Assembly (NCBI GenBank): GCA_958348225.1
Contig: CATVYG010000012.1
Span: 1-57,687, forward strand
DNA: 57,687 nucleotides
Direction: 5' to 3'
DNA from: an uncultured Collinsella sp.
Lineage (GTDB): Bacteria; Actinomycetota; Coriobacteriia; Coriobacteriales; Coriobacteriaceae
A model generated the notes under the pieces. It worked only from the letters and a program-made list of their open reading frames with translations, searched no databases and had not been told where the DNA came from. Below, in pieces: positions 1 to 7,730 of this stretch (position 1 is the first letter of the stretch; every line of letters starts with the position of its first letter). The position numbers and the translations under genes are program-made.

Positions 1-60
1 GCGCAATACTAAGGCCTCATTAATTGTCCTTCTTTGCGTGCGTAACTCGCGATAAACGTT
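1..60 (+). repeat. Decayed copy of the palindromic core element (copy A)
   Basis: The first 60 bases align with the core at 22985-23037, sharing the tracts CTTCTTTGCGTGCG and AACTCGCGA. The central AAGGCC...GGCCTT palindrome is mutated here. The left part lies outside the window, so symmetry of the outer arms cannot be judged. Confidence 0.6.
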
Positions 61-229
61 ATATCCGGCCACTCCGTCCGGGGACCTTTCTGTATCGATA
101 TAGCTTCTGGGCTGGTTTGGCGTCGACAACGTCCGGCAAGGTTAACAAACCAGCGTCGAATTTCCGGCGTTCTTTAGCTGAAAGAAAAAGTTGGTGTGCG
201 GAGCTTTGCTCCGCACATTTGGGATGGGA

Positions 230-389
230 GCTCCTCGGGGGCGGGGCGGGCGCCTGCCGCCATATATGAACTTTATCGCGAGTTCCGCACGAACAGGAGG
301 CCACTTAATGTGGCCTCCGTCGTGAGCAGGACTGTCTGAGCAGGAAAGTTCATATATGGCGGCAGGCGCCCGCCCCGCCCCCGAGGAGC
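230..389. repeat. Perfect long palindrome with conserved core (copy B)
   Basis: Bases 230-274 and 345-389 are perfect 45-bp inverted repeats. They flank a 70-bp core (275-344) that, read on the minus strand, is about 84% identical to the core at 22969-23037. The core has its own palindrome, GGCCACTTAATGTGGCC. The arms bear no clear similarity to the arms of the other copies. The rest of 61-587 holds a small hairpin at 195-219 (GTGCGGAGC/GCTCCGCAC) and a 9-bp inverted repeat near 111-164; I see no gene there. Confidence 0.85.
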
Positions 390-587
390 ATCTCTCAAGC
401 AAAAACTGTCGTTCGGTAAAGTCCGAGGTCAGCGGCGTTTTATACCGAGAAATTCAAAAAAAGTTGAAAATTCATTACATATTTGCGTTGACTTTAGGTA
501 ACTAAAGTTTCATACTCCTTTTCAACCACTGGGGGATGTGAACACGCACGGATCGTTCACATCATGATTGAAGAGGATTTCATAGAC

Positions 588-632
588 ATGTTCACGCATC
601 AGCTAAACATTATCAGCGTAGTAATTATCTGA
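588..632 (+). CDS. Putative 14-residue leader peptide upstream of cstA
   Basis: An ATG at 588 preceded by AAGAGG (571-576) opens a 14-codon reading frame ending at TGA 630-632. Its second half is almost entirely branched-chain codons: Ile-Ile-Ser-Val-Val-Ile-Ile. It is followed within 60 bases by alternative hairpins and a Rho-independent terminator ahead of cstA. That layout matches amino-acid-responsive transcription attenuators such as ilvL and ilvB leaders in other bacteria. Translation of this frame and the sensed amino acids are inferred from sequence only. Confidence 0.5.
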   Translation: MFTHQLNIISVVII

Positions 633-723
633 TGCGGGTTAGCACATACAGCTAGCCCGTACGATAACGGGCGGCTGATGAAGATGAGGGCCGTCGAGCG
701 CAACCGACGGCCCTCATTTTTTA
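595..723 (+). promoter_or_regulatory. Candidate transcription attenuator for cstA
   Basis: CGCATCAG (595-602), inside the leader frame, pairs with CTGATGCG (629-636), which overlaps the leader stop codon. GGGTTAGC (636-643) pairs with GCTAGCCC (651-658), and GCCCGT (655-660) can instead pair with ACGGGC (667-672), so the hairpins exclude one another. The terminator stem GAGGGCCGTCG/CGACGGCCCTC (686-714) is followed by six T residues. Stalling of a ribosome on the Ile/Val codons would shift the pairing. Which hairpin combination frees transcription was not modelled. Confidence 0.55.
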
Positions 724-757
724 TGTCTAGGAAGTTCTTTTTAGAGGAGGAAATGTA

Positions 758-2647
758 ATGAACGGAGTTTTGCTCATGGTTGTGGCCGCGGCGGTGCTCG
801 CCTGCGGCTATCTGGGCTACGGCCGCTGGTTGGCCAACAAGTGGGGCGTTGACAAAGAGGCCCTCACGCCGGCCAAGCGTATGAAGGACGGCAAGAGCTT
901 CTCGCCCGTCTCCGCCTTCACCGCGTTCTCGCACCAGTTCAGCTCGATCTGCGGTGCTGGCCCTGTCACGGGTACGATCGTCGCCATGGCCTTTGGCTGG
1001 CTGCCTGTCGTGCTCTGGGTCCTCATCGGCGGCATCTTCTTTGGCGCCGTCCACGACTTTGGTGCCCTGTACGCTTCGATGAAGAACAACGGCAAGTCGC
1101 TCGCTCAGCTCATCGAGAAGTACATCGGCAAGACCGGCCGTCGCCTGTTCCTGCTGTTCTGCTGGCTGTTCTGCATCATCGTCATCGCCGCCTTCACCGA
1201 CATGGTCTGCAAGACGTTCATGTTCACCCCGGCCGTTGACGCTTCTGGTGCTGCTACCGGTGCCATCGACTTCACCAAGTCCTATGCCGCCGGCTGCGCT
1301 GGTACCATCTCCATCCTGTTCACCTTCGTCGCTATCGCCTTTGGTTGGGCCCAGAAGAAGTTCAACCTCACCGGCGCTGCCGAGTTCGTCACCGGCGTTG
1401 TCCTCATGGTTCTCATGTTCGCCGTCGGTATGCAGTTCCCAGTCTACCTGGATAAGTTCCAGTGGTTCGCCGTCGTCATGGTCTACCTTGTCTTCGCTGG
1501 CGCTATGCCCATCCAGATGCTCAAGACCCCGCGTGACTACCTCACTTCCATCATGATGATCGTCATGATCGTCTGCGCTGTCCTCGGCATCGTCGTCCTG
1601 GGCGTCAACGGTCAGGCCACTATCACCGCTCCGGTCTTCACCGGCTTCTCCACTGCCTCCGGCATGATGTTCCCGGTCCTGTTCGTCTCCGTCGCTTGCG
1701 GTGCTCTCTCCGGTTTCCACAGCCTCGTTTCTTCCGGCACCTCTTCTAAGCAGGTCGAGAAGGAGCAGGACGCCGTCAAGGTCGGTTATGGTGCCATGAT
1801 CGTCGAGTCCTTCGTCGGCATCCTTGCCATCATCGTCGCCGGCATCATGTTCTCCGACATGAACACCGCCGGTACCGGCGCCCTCAACGCCGGCGTCGCT
1901 TCCACCCCGTTCCAGATCTTCGCCGCTGGCATCTCCCGCGGTATGCAGGCCTTCGGTGTTGACGGCACGCTCGCTACCGTCTTTATGACCATGAACGTTT
2001 CCGCTCTGGCCCTGACCTCGCTCGACGCCGTCGCCCGCATCGCCCGCACCTCGTTCTCCGAGTTCTTTGCCCAGACCAACGACGCCCTGGCCATCGAGTC
2101 CAAGGCCGGCTACATGAAGGTCCTCGGCAACCCCTGGTTCGCCACGGTCGTCACCCTGCTTCCCGGTCTCGCCCTCGCTTTTGGTGGCTATGCCAACATC
2201 TGGCCGCTCTTTGGTGCTTCCAACCAGCTGCTCGGCGGCATGACCATGATCACCCTCGCCGTGTTCTGCAAGTGCACCGGCCGCAAGGGCTGGATGCTCT
2301 ACGTGCCCGTCGTCTTCCTGCTCTGCTGCACCTTCACCTCGCTGGTCCAGAGCGCCATGGGCTGTATGGCCGCTGTCCAGGCTTACGGCTTCTTCGGCAC
2401 CATCCCGGCTACCGCCACCACGGCCGCCGTCTCCGTCGCCGCCACCAAGGGCCTGCAGCTTGTCTTCGCCGTCCTGCTGATGGTCCTGGGCCTCATCGTC
2501 GCCGTCAACTGCCTCAAGGAGCTCTTCGGCAAGGAGGCCGGTTCCATGCCCGACGAGGAGCCCGAGTGGTCCGAGATGGGCAAGGCCGAGTACGGCCGCG
2601 CCGCTGCCGCTGAGGCTTCTGCCGACGCCGAGGCCGCCAAGGCTTAG
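758..2647 (+). CDS. cstA: Carbon starvation protein CstA, peptide/pyruvate transporter family
   Basis: A 629-residue polytopic membrane protein preceded by a strong ribosome site, GAGGAGG (744-750). It carries the CstA family signature around residues 59-72 (HQFSSICGAGPVTG) and many hydrophobic segments to the end, followed by a short acidic, Ala-rich cytoplasmic tail. Family members (CstA, BtsT/YjiY) import peptides or pyruvate. The substrate here cannot be read from sequence. It is somewhat shorter than the about 700 residues of E. coli CstA. It stands alone between an attenuator and a terminator. The upstream leader rich in Ile/Val codons suggests control by amino-acid supply, which would suit a peptide importer. 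Confidence 0.93.
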   Translation: MNGVLLMVVAAAVLACGYLGYGRWLANKWGVDKEALTPAKRMKDGKSFSPVSAFTAFSHQFSSICGAGPVTGTIVAMAFGWLPVVLWVLIGGIFFGAVHDFGALYASMKNNGKSLAQLIEKYIGKTGRRLFLLFCWLFCIIVIAAFTDMVCKTFMFTPAVDASGAATGAIDFTKSYAAGCAGTISILFTFVAIAFGWAQKKFNLTGAAEFVTGVVLMVLMFAVGMQFPVYLDKFQWFAVVMVYLVFAGAMPIQMLKTPRDYLTSIMMIVMIVCAVLGIVVLGVNGQATITAPVFTGFSTASGMMFPVLFVSVACGALSGFHSLVSSGTSSKQVEKEQDAVKVGYGAMIVESFVGILAIIVAGIMFSDMNTAGTGALNAGVASTPFQIFAAGISRGMQAFGVDGTLATVFMTMNVSALALTSLDAVARIARTSFSEFFAQTNDALAIESKAGYMKVLGNPWFATVVTLLPGLALAFGGYANIWPLFGASNQLLGGMTMITLAVFCKCTGRKGWMLYVPVVFLLCCTFTSLVQSAMGCMAAVQAYGFFGTIPATATTAAVSVAATKGLQLVFAVLLMVLGLIVAVNCLKELFGKEAGSMPDEEPEWSEMGKAEYGRAAAAEASADAEAAKA

Positions 2648-2689
2648 TCGACCTGACGAGTTGAACGTCACATCTATATGACTCGGAAA

Positions 2690-2726
2690 GACCGGGTCCG
2701 CGACTTCGCGGGCTCGGTCCTTTTTT
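2690..2726 (+). terminator. Rho-independent terminator after cstA
   Basis: The stem GACCGGGTCCGCG/CGCGGGCTCGGTC with loop ACTT is followed by six T residues. Confidence 0.9.
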
Positions 2727-2831
2727 CATGCAAAAGCGGGTGACGCTCGAGTGTTCTCGCAGATGTTTTGCGTGGATAAGGGCGCGCGTTGTACCATATA
2801 GACGTATATGTGTACATATGAAAGGGGCCCC

Positions 2832-5012
2832 GTGGCCAAGACGGTATATTCCGATAACCAAAATAATGTCGATGCCCTGGCTGAGCGTCTGAGCAGCCAG
2901 ACGTCGCTTTCTGCCGAGCGTGCCAAGCTGGTTGCCTACGACCTGCTCTGCCGCAAGGCGCTCAAGATTAAGTCGAGTGCGCTGGCGCAAATTTTTCGCT
3001 CCGTCGATAAGGAATGTGACACCAAGGCGATGCGCGATGAGCTTATCGCGGCAAATATTGTGACCAAGATCGAGGGTAGCGGCATTAACGGGCGCCCGGC
3101 GTTCTATACCATCAATGTCGAGATCCGCGATGCCCAGGAGCAGCCTGCCGAGTCCGTCGAGGATTTTGTCGTCGAGGATTCCGCTGACGTGCCTGCTGTG
3201 GAAGAAGTTGCCCCGCGTGAGCATGTCGATACCGATGAGTTGCTCGATGAGAACGTCGTGCGTGCCTTTACGGCCAAGGCGGGACGCGGCGGTTTTGGCG
3301 GGGGTGGCAAGCGCGATGCGCAGCGCCGCGCCCAGCAGGAGCGCTTCCGTCGCGCCGTTGCTCAAAAGGGTGAGACGGATGCTGAGTCCGTCGAGGAAAA
3401 GCCCGTCGGGATGCAGGAGCCGACTCGCACTCAAGAGCATACTGAGATCCAGGAGCCCAAGCGTCGCCGCGGTGCCCATTTTAAGGCCGAGCAGCGAGGT
3501 ATTGCATGCGAGGTCCAGGATTCCGCCGAGGCTGCTGACGCGTCCGATGAACCGGCCAAGAAGGCTCCGGGTTCATGCCGTCCCGGACGTGGTTTTGCGG
3601 GGCGCGCGTATCCCGTAAGGCGTCAGGAGAAGAGCGAGCCGGCTTCGACCACTCAGGACGAGAAGGACAAGAAGGCCGTTGAGCCGGCGGCTCGCGAACA
3701 GAAGCCTGTTGAGCCGCAGCTTGAGGTTGATGCCGAGGCCAAGGGCCAGCAGCCTACTGATGAGCAGGCGGAGCAGGGCGCGTCGAGCAAGCCTCGCCGC
3801 CGTCGCCATCGTGGGGGCCGCAGTTCCCATGCCGAGACTGCAGCCGAGAAGACCACGCCGCAGGACGAGGATGCGAAGGTCGAGGTTTCTTCGGGGCAGC
3901 CTAAGCGCCAGCCAGCGAAGGAGAGTAAGTCCGATCGTCCGCAGAAGCAGGCGCCTATGCCGAAGCGCGAGCGCAATTCCCAAGGCGATTCTAAGCGCAA
4001 GTCTCAGAAGAAGCCGGAGTCTACCGCAGCAGATACCGCTGCCCAGCAGCCCAAGTCGGCAGTCCACGGCGAGGTCTCGGCGTTTGCCCTTGCCCGCGTT
4101 TTAGGCAGGCAGCTGCTCAAAGTTGTCCCTACGCCTACGGCGCTCTCTAAGATCAAGGAGCAGCAGACACAGATCGTAAAGGTCGAGGGCAAGGACGGCA
4201 AAAAGGCTCCGCAGCGCACTCAGCACAACGAGATGTCCAACCGCAAGATTGCCGAGGAAATCGCAATCATTCAGGCTTGGATCGAGCAGAACCGAGGTGC
4301 CGATACGCCGGTTGCCTCGCGCCGCCAGCGTGCCTACCAGATCTTTAACGACGAGAAGGCTTTTGACGGCAAGCACGGTGAGCGCCTGATCAGACGTATG
4401 ACCGAAAAGGGCATTAGCATGCAGGCGATCAAGGTCGCCCCCAATCGCCCCGTGCACTTTACGGGCTTCTTTACGCTGGGTGCCGACAAGCCGTTCATTA
4501 TGGTCGAGAACCTGGATACCTACGACGAGATCGTCAAGCTCCTGCGCGGACGCAAACATGCCAAGCTCTTTGGTACCAAGGTGGGCGGCGTGATTTTTGG
4601 CGGCGGCTGCAAGGCGAGCGTCTCGCACGCACTGGATGATTATCTGGCTGAGATTGGCTATCGCTTTAACTACGTCTACTACGTGGGCGATATCGATCGC
4701 GAGGGCGCGCGCATCGTCGAGCAGGCTCGCAATGCCAATGTGGTTGAGATTCGCCTGCATGCCGGCATGTACCGCGCCATGCTCGCCGAGCATAAGCGTC
4801 GCGTGAAGGCCGGCGGCGAGTGCGAGCCCGCGGCTGCCAACCAGGGCGTGCCGCAGAACCTGGCAGCGACGATCAAGGATCTGCCCATGGTTACGCGCGT
4901 GCAGTTCCGCAACGTGCTGCGTGAAGGCGGGCGCATTCCGCAGGAGATTCTGATGACCGCAGACTATCGGGATGGCGACTCGGGAAGCTTCGACCGCATG
5001 CTGAACAATTAG
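2832..5012 (+). CDS. Large protein with C-terminal TOPRIM-like DUF2220 (JetD-type) domain
   Basis: The GTG start at 2832 is preferred because GAAAGGGG lies 5-6 bases upstream; an ATG at 2808 is in frame. The 726-residue product has three parts. Residues 1-100 form a small globular, helix-rich domain. Residues 100-430 are a long low-complexity stretch alternating Glu/Asp and Lys/Arg/Gln, probably disordered. The C-terminal part from about 430 contains VENLDTY (near 557), a GGG turn and YVGDIDREGARIV (near 616). This combination resembles the C-terminal catalytic domain of DUF2220/JetD proteins, a TOPRIM-like nuclease fold with acidic residues binding metal. No JetA, JetB or JetC gene is nearby. 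The family call rests on motif order; a distant TOPRIM relative is possible. The gene is monocistronic. Confidence 0.5.
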   Translation: MAKTVYSDNQNNVDALAERLSSQTSLSAERAKLVAYDLLCRKALKIKSSALAQIFRSVDKECDTKAMRDELIAANIVTKIEGSGINGRPAFYTINVEIRDAQEQPAESVEDFVVEDSADVPAVEEVAPREHVDTDELLDENVVRAFTAKAGRGGFGGGGKRDAQRRAQQERFRRAVAQKGETDAESVEEKPVGMQEPTRTQEHTEIQEPKRRRGAHFKAEQRGIACEVQDSAEAADASDEPAKKAPGSCRPGRGFAGRAYPVRRQEKSEPASTTQDEKDKKAVEPAAREQKPVEPQLEVDAEAKGQQPTDEQAEQGASSKPRRRRHRGGRSSHAETAAEKTTPQDEDAKVEVSSGQPKRQPAKESKSDRPQKQAPMPKRERNSQGDSKRKSQKKPESTAADTAAQQPKSAVHGEVSAFALARVLGRQLLKVVPTPTALSKIKEQQTQIVKVEGKDGKKAPQRTQHNEMSNRKIAEEIAIIQAWIEQNRGADTPVASRRQRAYQIFNDEKAFDGKHGERLIRRMTEKGISMQAIKVAPNRPVHFTGFFTLGADKPFIMVENLDTYDEIVKLLRGRKHAKLFGTKVGGVIFGGGCKASVSHALDDYLAEIGYRFNYVYYVGDIDREGARIVEQARNANVVEIRLHAGMYRAMLAEHKRRVKAGGECEPAAANQGVPQNLAATIKDLPMVTRVQFRNVLREGGRIPQEILMTADYRDGDSGSFDRMLNN

Positions 5013-5015
5013 ATT

Positions 5016-5044
5016 CCGCCGTTCTACCGAACGGCGGACTTCTT
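5016..5044 (+). terminator. Terminator of the DUF2220 gene
   Basis: Perfect stem CCGCCGTTC/GAACGGCGG with loop TACC, four bases after the stop codon, followed by a short T-rich tract. Confidence 0.75.
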
Positions 5045-5050
5045 GACGCT

Positions 5051-5156
5051 GCGAGGGGCCCTGGCACGGCAATCTGACGTTCAACTTCGGCGGCGCGACC
5101 AGAAGGTCAGCGCCGCCTTGTTTCACGTCACCTTGCCATACCAGGGCCCCTCTCGC
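5051..5156. repeat. 106-bp imperfect hairpin
   Basis: Arms of about 46 bases (from GCGAGGGGCCCTGG to GGCGGCGC, and the reverse complement) pair with several scattered mismatches. The stem closes on an inner GACC-AGAA-GGTC hairpin, so the transcript could fold into a nearly continuous rod. There is no T tract, so it is unlike a simple terminator. It lies between converging transcription units. Confidence 0.7.
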
Positions 5157-5174
5157 TGTCACGTCCAAAACATC

Positions 5175-5212
5175 GAGGTTAAGTGGCCTCCTGTTCGTGC
5201 GGAACTCGCGAC
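5175..5212 (+). repeat. Truncated copy of the palindromic core element (copy C)
   Basis: Matches the right half of the core seen at 22969-23037 and 275-344, including TTAAGTGGCCTCCTG and GTGCGGAACTCGCGA. The left half is missing, and no mirrored arm is found on the left. The remaining 5213-5360 shows no convincing gene. Confidence 0.65.
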
Positions 5213-5362
5213 AAACTTAATGCCCGGCCCGTCGGGGCCACACGCCATTTTGTAGATGACGGCTCGCTTTTCGGAACGGGGCTGATATTTTCTTGCTGTA
5301 AGGCGCTCTTGGTCCTAATGGGCTTGGGGCGCCTTCGCGTTTCCTCGGCTTCGCACCCTTGC

Positions 5363-5379
5363 GGGTTCGAATCCCTCCG
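5363..5379 (+). repeat. Inverted copy of the tRNA-Gln T-arm
   Basis: These 17 bases are the exact reverse complement of 5444-5460, the T-arm of the tRNA-Gln gene on the other strand. The terminator of the tRNA lies between them. No D-arm or anticodon arm is visible beside this copy, so it is not a complete tRNA. Confidence 0.7.
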
Positions 5380-5387
5380 CTTGCCCA

Positions 5388-5425
5388 CAAGAAAGCGCCC
5401 TGGGCCGTTATGGACTCTGGGCGCT
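5388..5425 (-). terminator. Terminator downstream of tRNA-Gln
   Basis: On the minus strand AGCGCCC and GGGCGCT form a stem followed by TTCTTGT, shortly after the tRNA 3' end. Confidence 0.6.
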
Positions 5426-5434
5426 CAATTTTAA

Positions 5435-5509
5435 TGGCTGGGACGGAGGGATTCGAACCCCCAACAGCCGGCACCAAAAACCGGAGTTCTACCGTTGAAC
5501 TACGTCCCA
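5435..5509 (-). tRNA. tRNA-Gln (UUG)
   Basis: Read on the minus strand, the 7-bp acceptor stem TGGGACG/CGTCCCA closes. The anticodon stem CCGGT/GCCGG carries loop TTTTGGT with anticodon TTG, and the T-arm contains GGTTCGAATCC. Discriminator G and an encoded CCA (5435-5437) complete the gene. The anticodon reads the glutamine codon CAA. Confidence 0.93.
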
Positions 5510-5547
5510 ATGTGTGGTGTTGCCCAAAAGCAACTCGTTTAGTTTAC

Positions 5548-6453
5548 CTAATCTGCGAGGGCATCGCAAACGCCATCGAGCAGGCGTACGGCGAGTGTCT
5601 GCGCGTCGCTGGCCGTGAAGGTGCCGTTGTAGCGCGTCATGCCCGTGAGCTCAATGCGAATGCGTGCCGGCTTCTGCTGCGCGGCGACATTGGCAGTGCG
5701 GATGCGCTGGGCCAGGTTGTGGCACTCGGCGAGGGCAATCGTGGCGCGCGGTGCGGCGTCGGCGGGCAGCTCGTCGCTTGCGATCTCGAGTACCAGGTCA
5801 ACGTCGGTTGGGACCTCGGAGTCGCAGAGCATCATGCCGCTGTTGTCGGTCGTTGCCGTGGCGATATTCCACATGCGCGACGCAACACTGCGTGCGATGG
5901 GGTCCTCGCCGATAACGGCAATCTGGAAGCGCTCGAGCACGTTGGCGGCGCGAGCAAAACCGATGCGGGACTCGGCTTCGGTGACCGAGGGCTTGCCCTC
6001 CCACACATGGTGCAGGCGGTTGATGTAGGCGTAGGTGTCCTGGAAGGCCATGCCGTCGGCAAACAGGCCGACATTTTCCTGGAACTGCTGCAGGGCGGCC
6101 TCGGTATGCGGACCAAAGTAGCCGTCGTCTTCGCCACAGGCAAAGCCCAAAACGTTGAGAGCGCGCTGCAGGGCCTGCACATCGGCGCCGTGAAAATTGG
6201 GCATGCGCAGATAGAGGGTGCGGTCGCCCAGCTTATACGAAGCGTCTACAAGGGCGCTCCAACAGGGGATATCGACGGCATGACCAGCAGCAAGGCCGCT
6301 GTCGAGCCTGAAAGTGCTGACGGCCTGCTCAGTGGTGGCTCCAAAGTACTTGTCGGTGACTTCGGCGGCATCAATCGTGTAGCCGAGCTGCAGGAGACGA
6401 GACTGCACGTCCTCGACGGCTGCTCCTTGCATGCCCGTTGTAATAGGTTCCAT
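5548..6453 (-). CDS. Peptidoglycan-binding-domain protein without export signal
   Basis: A 301-residue protein. Residues about 8-60 and 85-140 look like two PG_binding_1 repeats; each has a leading GxxVxxxQxxL-type helix, a FG motif (YFGATTEQAV, YFGPHTEAAL) and a hydrophobic closing helix. The C-terminal half (150-301) is an alpha/beta region I do not recognise; it has no obvious amidase or transpeptidase catalytic motif. The start follows AAAGGGG on the minus strand. There is no signal peptide or membrane segment, which is unexpected for a wall-binding protein. It may act inside the cell or use the fold for another purpose. Confidence 0.7.
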   Translation of the reverse strand: MEPITTGMQGAAVEDVQSRLLQLGYTIDAAEVTDKYFGATTEQAVSTFRLDSGLAAGHAVDIPCWSALVDASYKLGDRTLYLRMPNFHGADVQALQRALNVLGFACGEDDGYFGPHTEAALQQFQENVGLFADGMAFQDTYAYINRLHHVWEGKPSVTEAESRIGFARAANVLERFQIAVIGEDPIARSVASRMWNIATATTDNSGMMLCDSEVPTDVDLVLEIASDELPADAAPRATIALAECHNLAQRIRTANVAAQQKPARIRIELTGMTRYNGTFTASDAQTLAVRLLDGVCDALAD

Positions 6454-6591
6454 GAACGAACCCCTTTCGGCGTACCATTCGTACTATTTGAGCGTCTGTC
6501 GGATAGACAACGCAAAGGGATGCATAAACATGCACTCAACAGTGTAGCAAGTTGTGCCTAAATACGCTGCTGACAGGTTTTATAACCCCCG

Positions 6592-7617
6592 TTAGTTAAG
6601 GCGCTCCACAAAGAAATCTGCCATGGAGAGGAACAGCTCGCGTGCGTGCGGATCAAGCTCAACGTTCTCGATGGCCGCTTTGGCCTTAGCGGTCAGGTCG
6701 AGCGCGTAAGTGTGGGCGTAATCGATGGAGCCGGTTTCCTGGAAGATCTCCACGGCGTGTGCGAGCTGCGCGGGATCATCGGTGCCCGAGGAAAGAATCG
6801 CCTCGACCTCGTCGTGGTGGCGCTCATCAGAGAGGGCGTGTACGGCGACAAGCGTGCGCTTGCCCTCGGTGATGTCGGTGCGGAAGTCCTTGTTGGCGGC
6901 TTCCTTAGTGCCGACAAGGTTGAGCAGGTCGTCCTGAATCTGAAAGGCAAGGCCCGTGTGCAGGCCAAAGGCGCGCAGCGCTTCGATTTGCTTATCGCTG
7001 CCGCCGCCGATAATGGCTCCGGCGGCAAGCGGCGTGGCTCCGCTGTAAAACGCGGTCTTGTGCGTCGCCATGTCCAGGTAGTCATCAACCGAGATATCAA
7101 AGCGCCCGTCACGGACCCAACCCAGGTCGAGTGCTTGACCCTCGATGGTGCGGACGATCATCTCGGTAAGCTCGTGGAGCACGCGCAGCTTCACGTCGGA
7201 CTCAAACGTAGGGTCGTCGAGAACCGTCTTGGTGACCATGGTGAGCGCCAGGTCGCCACAATTGATGGCAAGGCCCGTGCCCTCGGTAAGGTGCATGCAG
7301 GGCTTGCCTCGACGAAGCTGTCCGTTGTCGGCGATGTCGTCGTGGATCAGCGCGCCCGACTGGAAATGCTCGATGGCTGCCGCGGCGCTGCGGGCGCTCT
7401 CAAAGCTGCCGCCCACTGCGGTTGCGGCGAGCATACAGATAAGCGGGCGGTGGCGCTTGCCGGCGTTGGCCGTAAAAGCCGAGAGCGGCGCATACAGGTA
7501 GCGCTCGATATCGGCAGAGGTCGCCTGTCCGTCAAAGAACGTGGCCAGATAGTCGTTAATCTGGTCAAAGTGCTGGGCTAAAAAGCTGGTAAACGGACTG
7601 GACACGGGTTCTCGCAT
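6592..7617 (-). CDS. Polyprenyl (geranylgeranyl-type) diphosphate synthase
   Basis: An isoprenoid chain-elongating enzyme of the trans-prenyltransferase family. It has a first aspartate motif, HDDIADNGQLRRGKP, a second motif, QIQDDLLNLVG, and FRTDITEGKRT. The second motif ends in Asn rather than Asp, as in geranylgeranyl diphosphate synthases. It condenses isopentenyl diphosphate with allylic diphosphates, probably for quinone or lipid-carrier precursors; chain length cannot be fixed from sequence. I place the start at the ATG at 7617, giving 341 residues and a family-like N-terminus. An upstream in-frame ATG at 7656 would add 13 residues, and neither has a strong ribosome site. It is downstream of the PTS fusion on the same strand. 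Confidence 0.9.
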   Translation of the reverse strand: MREPVSSPFTSFLAQHFDQINDYLATFFDGQATSADIERYLYAPLSAFTANAGKRHRPLICMLAATAVGGSFESARSAAAAIEHFQSGALIHDDIADNGQLRRGKPCMHLTEGTGLAINCGDLALTMVTKTVLDDPTFESDVKLRVLHELTEMIVRTIEGQALDLGWVRDGRFDISVDDYLDMATHKTAFYSGATPLAAGAIIGGGSDKQIEALRAFGLHTGLAFQIQDDLLNLVGTKEAANKDFRTDITEGKRTLVAVHALSDERHHDEVEAILSSGTDDPAQLAHAVEIFQETGSIDYAHTYALDLTAKAKAAIENVELDPHARELFLSMADFFVERLN

Positions 7618-7730
7618 TCTTTCTGAGGTTGCATTGATGCAATATGCAGACAACATATTGCCACATCAGGGCGTTTAGCGCGGCAGTTTTGGCGATTTAG
7701 GACAACGGGCGTGCGTTTGATGGAGCGTGC

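Noticed and set aside
599..2671. A 690-codon minus-strand frame across cstA
   Set aside because: Its translation is low-complexity Gly/Asp/His/Glu, typical of the antisense of a GC-rich gene, and it has no ribosome site. The plus-strand cstA product is clearly a real family member.
2832..5012. Wadjet (JetABCD) defence system
   Set aside because: Only a JetD-like domain is present; the neighbours are cstA and a tRNA, and no JetA, JetB or JetC-like gene is encoded within several kilobases.
5290..5393. A complete second tRNA on the plus strand
   Set aside because: Only the T-arm and a partial acceptor-like tail are present; no D-arm or anticodon arm can be folded.
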